From Proteobacteria bacterium UBA6503 (GTDB lineage: Bacteria > Pseudomonadota > Alphaproteobacteria > UBA1280 > UBA6503), in assembly GCA_002436405.1 (NCBI GenBank), contig DJLZ01000003.1, positions 8,171-72,170 on the forward strand: a stretch of DNA of 64,000 nt, given 5' to 3'. The notes under the pieces are model-generated. The model was not told where the DNA came from and searched no databases. It saw only the letters and a program-made list of their open reading frames with translations. The position numbers and the translations under genes were made by a program. Positions 60,155-64,000 of the stretch are shown here, in pieces (positions within the stretch are counted from its first letter, which is position 1; each line of letters begins with the position of its first letter).

Positions 60155-61480
60155 TTAAGACGCACTTTTTGCCATAATGGTACGGGCAAAGTCGAGGATG
60201 CTATTATCGCACCAAATATCGCGGGCACGGATAGGCTGCTTGAGGATAAGGTTTTCGTAGCTTTTGCAGCGTGATAGCGCTACATACACTTGCCCAGGTG
60301 CAAAGGCACCACGGCCAAGGTCAATAATCACATTCTCAAGGGTTTTGCCTTGGCTCTTGTGAATGGTTACCGCCCAAGCGAGCATCAGCGGGTACTGGGT
60401 GTAGCTGCCTGTTTCTTTTTGCTCAAGCTTGTTGGTTTTCTCATTAAACTCGTAGTCGTAAGTTGCCCATTTCTCTTGCTCTAGGGCGTACGAGCGCTTT
60501 TTACCGCCTGCTTTGAAAATGGTCACTTCAATATTTTCATCGTCAACATAGGTTACTGTCCCGATGGTGCCGTTTACCCAGCGCTTTTTAACATTATCGT
60601 TACGGGTAAACATGACCTGCGCGCCAATTTTAAGCTCAAGCTTCTCAGGCGAGGGCAGGCGGCCACGCTCAACGTTAAACTTGCCTGAGATAGCCCCCTT
60701 AAACTTGTAGCCTTTGCCGGCTAGGTTTTTAAGCTCTTGCTCGTTAAGTTCATCGGCAATTTTGTTGGTTGAGGCCAGCGTAATAGGGGTTTGGTCAAAG
60801 TCAAACTCTGAGGTATGGCGCTGGTTGATGTAGTGCAAAATATCAGGCGTTTTGCGACCAATACGAATTTTGTTAAGGGCCTGAATAAACTCAGAGTCCT
60901 TTTGGCGGAAGACCGTATCAAACTTAATAAGTTCAAAATCGGCGGCCATGTAATTTTCACTCGCGAAGAAAAACGCGCTTGAGTAATTAATGTTGTAGGC
61001 ATCACGCTCGTCATTGGTCAGCACGGGCGGTAGCTGGAAAAGGTCACCAATTACGCAAACTTGCACACCACCAAAGGGGAGTGATTTATCGTTATTAAAG
61101 CGTAGGGTTTTTTCAATGCCGTCAAAAAGGTCAGCCCGCACCATCGAAATTTCATCGATAATCACAAGGTCAAGATTGCCCAGTACCTTTTTATTCCGCT
61201 TGGGCTTCATGCTGGCAATATCAACAAGGCCAGTTTTAATCCCGAAGAATGAGTGAATAGTCTGGCCACGCACGTTAAGCGCTGCAACACCAGTCGGGGC
61301 CACAACGGCCACGTTCTTTTTGGTGTTTTTACGAAAATGCTCAAGGAAGGTCGACTTACCTGTACCCGCTTTACCACTAATGAACACATTTTGGTTTGTG
61401 TTTTCAAGCAGATGTAGCGCCCGTTCAAACTCGGGCGTGAGGGTCATCTCATCTGATTTAATCTTGGGTGCTGTCGACAT
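60155..61480 (-). CDS. Pif1/RecD-like superfamily 1 DNA helicase
   Basis: 441 residues. Walker A is ISGKAGTGKST, Walker B LVIIDEISMV, motif III-like VCVIGDLFQLPPVL, and late motifs TIHKSQGKTLENVIIDLGRGAF and QVYVALSRCKSYENLIL. These match the Pif1-like 5'-3' helicase family of bacteria. It may unwind G-quadruplexes or aid replication repair. No accessory domain is seen. It stands upstream of and divergent from tRNA-Gly. Confidence 0.9.
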   Translation of the reverse strand: MSTAPKIKSDEMTLTPEFERALHLLENTNQNVFISGKAGTGKSTFLEHFRKNTKKNVAVVAPTGVAALNVRGQTIHSFFGIKTGLVDIASMKPKRNKKVLGNLDLVIIDEISMVRADLFDGIEKTLRFNNDKSLPFGGVQVCVIGDLFQLPPVLTNDERDAYNINYSSAFFFASENYMAADFELIKFDTVFRQKDSEFIQALNKIRIGRKTPDILHYINQRHTSEFDFDQTPITLASTNKIADELNEQELKNLAGKGYKFKGAISGKFNVERGRLPSPEKLELKIGAQVMFTRNDNVKKRWVNGTIGTVTYVDDENIEVTIFKAGGKKRSYALEQEKWATYDYEFNEKTNKLEQKETGSYTQYPLMLAWAVTIHKSQGKTLENVIIDLGRGAFAPGQVYVALSRCKSYENLILKQPIRARDIWCDNSILDFARTIMAKSAS

Positions 61481-61525
61481 TTTATTAAAGTAACATACAT
61501 TGAAATATTACGCAGTAATTAAGCT

Positions 61526-61553
61526 TTGCAACTGGGCGAATGGCTGCTATAAA
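61526..61553 (+). promoter_or_regulatory. tRNA-Gly promoter
   Basis: TTGCAA (61526-61531), 16-base spacer, TATAAA (61548-61553), 20 bases before the tRNA. Confidence 0.7.
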
Positions 61554-61572
61554 CTAAGGCAGTTATCAAAGT

Positions 61573-61646
61573 GCGGGTATAGCATAGTGGTAATGCTCTA
61601 GCCTTCCAAGCTAGCTAGAGGGGTTCGATTCCCCTTACCCGCTCCA
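61573..61646 (+). tRNA. tRNA-Gly (anticodon UCC)
   Basis: 74 nt with encoded CCA. The acceptor GCGGGTA pairs with TACCCGC; the anticodon arm CTAGCCTTCCAAGCTAG has TCC; the T arm has GGGTTCGATTCCCC. Confidence 0.96.
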
Positions 61647-61691
61647 TAAATTTAAAGCCCCATGGGCTAGGCTCACTCAAACGGAGTTTCT

Positions 61692-62855
61692 ATGACTTCA
61701 AAACCCCTCCGCGTTGCACTTTTCTCAGGTAATTATAATTACGTGCGAGATGGTGCAAACCAAGCCCTAAACCGTCTAGTTGGCTACTTGCTGCGCCAAG
61801 GCGTTGACGTGCGTGTGTATGCCCCTGTGGTAAAGCAACCTGCGTTTGAGGCGACAGGTACGCTGATTGGGGTGCCGAGTATTGCCATCCCTGGTCGTGG
61901 TGAATACCGCATTACAACGGGTTTATCAAACGAAGTTCGCCGTGATCTTGAAGCCTTTGACCCTGACGTTGTGCATATTTCATCGCCTGACCCTGCCGCA
62001 CACCGTGCCGTGAGCTGGGCGAAAGAACGCAACTTGCCAGTGGTTTCATCAATTCATACCCGTTTTGAAACTTACTTAACTTATTACAACCTTTCACTGT
62101 TTGTACCGCTATTGATGGCGATTTTGCGCCGTTTGTACAAACGCTGCGACGTTCTGCTTGCGCCAGTAGAATCAACCGCCACTGTGCTGCGTGAACAAGG
62201 CATGGGCGATCATATTGAACTATGGAGCCGCGGCGTTGACCGTAACCAGTTTAACCCTGACCGCCGCAACATGGCGTGGCGCCGTCAGCATGGTATTGAA
62301 GATAACGAAATTGCCGTCACATTCCTCGGGCGTTTGGTTCTTGAAAAAGGCCTTGATGTTTTTGTGGACGTGATGAAGCGCCTGCAAAAAATGGACGTGA
62401 AGTTTCGTCCGCTCATTATTGGCGATGGCCCCGCACGTGAATGGTTTGAAGAACACCTACCAGAAGGCGTATTTGTTGGCTTTAAAGAAGGCGATGAACT
62501 TGGCGAAGCTTTGGCTTGCGGTGATGTTTTCTTTAACCCCTCAGTCACTGAAACCTTTGGCAACGTAACCCAAGAAGCTTTAAGCTGTGGTTTGCCTGTT
62601 GTTGCGGCCAGCACCACAGGGGCAAGCAACCTTGTTGAGCATGGCGTAAGCGGTATGCTTGTTGAACCAGGCGATATTGACGCCTACGCACAAGCCCTTG
62701 CCATTTACATTCAAACCCCTGAGCTTTGCCGTGAACATGGCCAAGCGGGCGTAGCCTTTACCCAGAACCGCGACTGGGACAGTATTAACAATGCTGTGCT
62801 GCAAACATACGAAAAGCTTGTATCTGGTCGTCTTCAAAAAGTAAAAGCGGCATAG
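61692..62855 (+). CDS. GT4-family glycosyltransferase
   Basis: 387 residues, GT-B fold. It starts with VALFSGNYNYVRDGANQALNRLV, and the C-terminal donor site shows FLGRLVLEKGLDVFVDVM and SVTETFGNVTQEALSCGLPVVA (the E-x7-E motif of GT4). It resembles SqdX/SQD2 and mannosyltransferases acting on lipid acceptors. Acceptor unknown. It lies 45 bases after tRNA-Gly. Confidence 0.88.
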   Translation: MTSKPLRVALFSGNYNYVRDGANQALNRLVGYLLRQGVDVRVYAPVVKQPAFEATGTLIGVPSIAIPGRGEYRITTGLSNEVRRDLEAFDPDVVHISSPDPAAHRAVSWAKERNLPVVSSIHTRFETYLTYYNLSLFVPLLMAILRRLYKRCDVLLAPVESTATVLREQGMGDHIELWSRGVDRNQFNPDRRNMAWRRQHGIEDNEIAVTFLGRLVLEKGLDVFVDVMKRLQKMDVKFRPLIIGDGPAREWFEEHLPEGVFVGFKEGDELGEALACGDVFFNPSVTETFGNVTQEALSCGLPVVAASTTGASNLVEHGVSGMLVEPGDIDAYAQALAIYIQTPELCREHGQAGVAFTQNRDWDSINNAVLQTYEKLVSGRLQKVKAA

Positions 62856-62915
62856 CTTTACCAATCAGCCTGCATAGACTAAACTTGCCTATATTCATTA
62901 ATAAATAGGTTTGCT

Positions 62916-63710
62916 ATGCGTCTATTACTTCATACTTTTATTCTTACGTTATTGCCAACACTGGCTCTTGCTCAATCAATGCCGCAAGGGGCTGATGTTG
63001 TGTACTACCATCAAGAAACCCGCCTCAAGGGCTATTTAAATGAGCCTGCCTCGGCCACAGAAGATACACCCGTGGTTTTGCTCACACCTGCATGGAAAGG
63101 CCTGACCTTAAACTACAAACAAAAGGCTGATAAGATTGCCGCCGACACTGGCTACATCGTTATGGCGATTGATGTTTACGGGGAAGGTGTTCGCCCGCGT
63201 AGTAATGATGAAGCCGCTAAACTTTCAGGCGCATACAAAGCCAACCCCGAACTTTTCCGTGGCCGTATGATGGCCGCCGTTGATTACATGACCCGCCGCC
63301 GTAACATTAAAAACAATCAAATTGCCGTGATTGGTTTTTGCTTTGGCGGAGCAGGGGCGCTTGAGCTTGCCCGTACGGGGACTGACGTTGCAGGCGTTGT
63401 TTCATTCCACGGCAACTTAAAGTCAGCCGTGCCAGCGCAGGTTGGGGCGATTAATACAAAAGTGCTGGTATTACACGGTGCGGCAGACCCCATTGTGCCA
63501 CCTGAAGAAGTGCAAGGCTTCAAAGAAGAAATGAAAGCCGCCGAAGTAAAAGACTGGCAACTTGTTGAGTATGGCAACGCCGTCCATAGCTTTACCGATA
63601 AGAACGCAGGCACTGATGTAAGCACTGGTGTTGCGTACGACCCTGTAGTTGCCAAACGTGCCTTTGCCGAAATGCACAGGTTTTTAGCAGAAGTTTTTGA
63701 ACAAAAATAA
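62916..63710 (+). CDS. Exported dienelactone-hydrolase-family protein
   Basis: 264 residues. A signal peptide (LLLHTFILTLLPTLALAQS) precedes an alpha/beta hydrolase. The nucleophile is Cys in IGFCFGGAGAL, with Asp in LHGAADPIVPP and His in NAVHSFTDK, the Cys-Asp-His triad of dienelactone hydrolases. It likely hydrolyses lactones or esters in the periplasm; no aromatic-degradation genes are nearby. A terminator follows. Confidence 0.88.
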   Translation: MRLLLHTFILTLLPTLALAQSMPQGADVVYYHQETRLKGYLNEPASATEDTPVVLLTPAWKGLTLNYKQKADKIAADTGYIVMAIDVYGEGVRPRSNDEAAKLSGAYKANPELFRGRMMAAVDYMTRRRNIKNNQIAVIGFCFGGAGALELARTGTDVAGVVSFHGNLKSAVPAQVGAINTKVLVLHGAADPIVPPEEVQGFKEEMKAAEVKDWQLVEYGNAVHSFTDKNAGTDVSTGVAYDPVVAKRAFAEMHRFLAEVFEQK

Positions 63711-63726
63711 TACCTTTAAAAACCAT

Positions 63727-63764
63727 AAAAGCCACCAAAACAGCAGTTTAGGGGGGCTTTTTTT
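63727..63764 (+). terminator. Weak intrinsic terminator
   Basis: AAAAGCC ... GGCTTTT with a long loop and T run after the hydrolase gene. Confidence 0.55.
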
Positions 63765-63829
63765 ATGTAAAAATAACGTTTTTAAGTGGGGCTGGGCTTG
63801 AAAAAGTAAAAAAGAGGGGTTATCTGGCC

Positions 63830-63864
63830 TTGCAACGGTCGTAAAACCTGATAGAATGCGCCCG
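63830..63864 (+). promoter_or_regulatory. tuf promoter with GC-rich discriminator
   Basis: TTGCAA (63830-63835), 16-base spacer, TAGAAT (63852-63857), then GCGCCCG. A GC-rich discriminator is typical of translation-apparatus promoters under stringent control. A second TTGACA lies at 63904 but lacks a good -10 box. Confidence 0.55.
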
Positions 63865-63952
63865 TATCCTGCCATAGGTACACGAGTTTATTGTGTGGTG
63901 GGGTTGACACTTTAAATTGATACTTGAAACATCCAATAAGGAAGATAGTAAA

Positions 63953-64000
63953 ATGGCAAAAGAAAAGTTCACGCGCACGAAACCGCATGCGAACATTGGT
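63953..64000 (+). CDS. tuf: Elongation factor Tu, first 16 codons (3' end outside window)
   Basis: MAKEKFTRTKPHANIG, the universally conserved EF-Tu N-terminus leading into the GTP-binding G1 region. AAGGAAG lies before the ATG. EF-Tu delivers aminoacyl-tRNA to the ribosome. The window cuts the gene after 48 bases. Confidence 0.93.
   Translation, partial: MAKEKFTRTKPHANIG

Noticed and set aside
63904..63952. TTGACA at 63904 as the main tuf promoter
   Set aside because: No convincing -10 box at proper spacing; the upstream TTGCAA/TAGAAT pair is better.
1..64000. CRISPR array or cas genes
   Set aside because: No regularly spaced direct repeats and no Cas-like protein were seen; the three palindromes are dispersed singly.
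1..64000. Second copy of the ssrA 3' end marking the far side of an island
   Set aside because: None noticed by eye; a whole-genome search is needed, so an island boundary is not called.

Overview
The window is a piece of a Gram-negative proteobacterial chromosome. The evidence is a MlaA lipoprotein, a MlaC-type periplasmic protein, an RND exporter, pseudaminic-acid genes, a SUF Fe-S system and nadABC. Bulk sequence is moderately AT-rich, with several GC-richer patches. The class cannot be fixed from what is here. The CopA/CueR patch and the DUF2924-recombinase pairing look alphaproteobacterial, but ssrA has the ordinary one-piece layout, not the permuted two-piece layout of mainstream Alphaproteobacteria. 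No rRNA gene and no CRISPR array was seen.

Layout. 1-6420 is accessory DNA. It holds a GC-rich copper fragment (copA end, cueR, copZ, remnant of another gene) cut by an IS6-family element, then a truncated DUF2924 gene, a structured leader, a PhyH-type oxygenase, an unknown gene and a large serine recombinase. tRNA-Tyr follows. 7050-14550 is a complete pseudaminic acid (CMP-Pse) pathway (pseB, pseC, a methylase, pseF, pseG, pseH, pseI) with a probable Pse transferase. 14650-18630 has a K+ channel, a YhiN-type flavoprotein, a membrane protein and a rare fusion of a PfkB sugar kinase to a GGDEF diguanylate cyclase. 18760-21470 is a second accessory patch: two small GC-rich paralogs, then an AT-rich three-gene module (STAS/GHKL ATPase, DUF4325, membrane-anchored protein) ending inside ssrA. 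24050-30564 is the rrf2-sufBCDSUTA operon.

30800-40700 carries an SLC13 permease, tldD-pmbA, a TrmH methylase, and the nadA-nadB-nadC operon with an extra 2OG-oxygenase-like gene. The NAD regulator nrtR lies at 42479-43474, and a shared palindromic motif occurs before both nadA and nrtR. 43665-47138 is tyrS-yaaA-folD and a deoxyribosyltransferase-like gene. 47141-53590 is envelope-related: MscS, a membrane protein, and an mlaA-RND-mlaC cluster. The right end has pepN, an FMN glutamate-synthase-like protein, msrA, an epimerase, a Pif1-like helicase, tRNA-Gly, a GT4 glycosyltransferase, a dienelactone-hydrolase-like protein and the first codons of tuf.

Themes: CMP-Pse synthesis for surface glycans, Fe-S assembly feeding NadA (a Fe-S enzyme), outer-membrane lipid transport, and scattered GC-rich single genes (ankyrin-like, Cys-rich pair) that look imported. 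Intergenic regions also carry a family of variable-stem palindromes.
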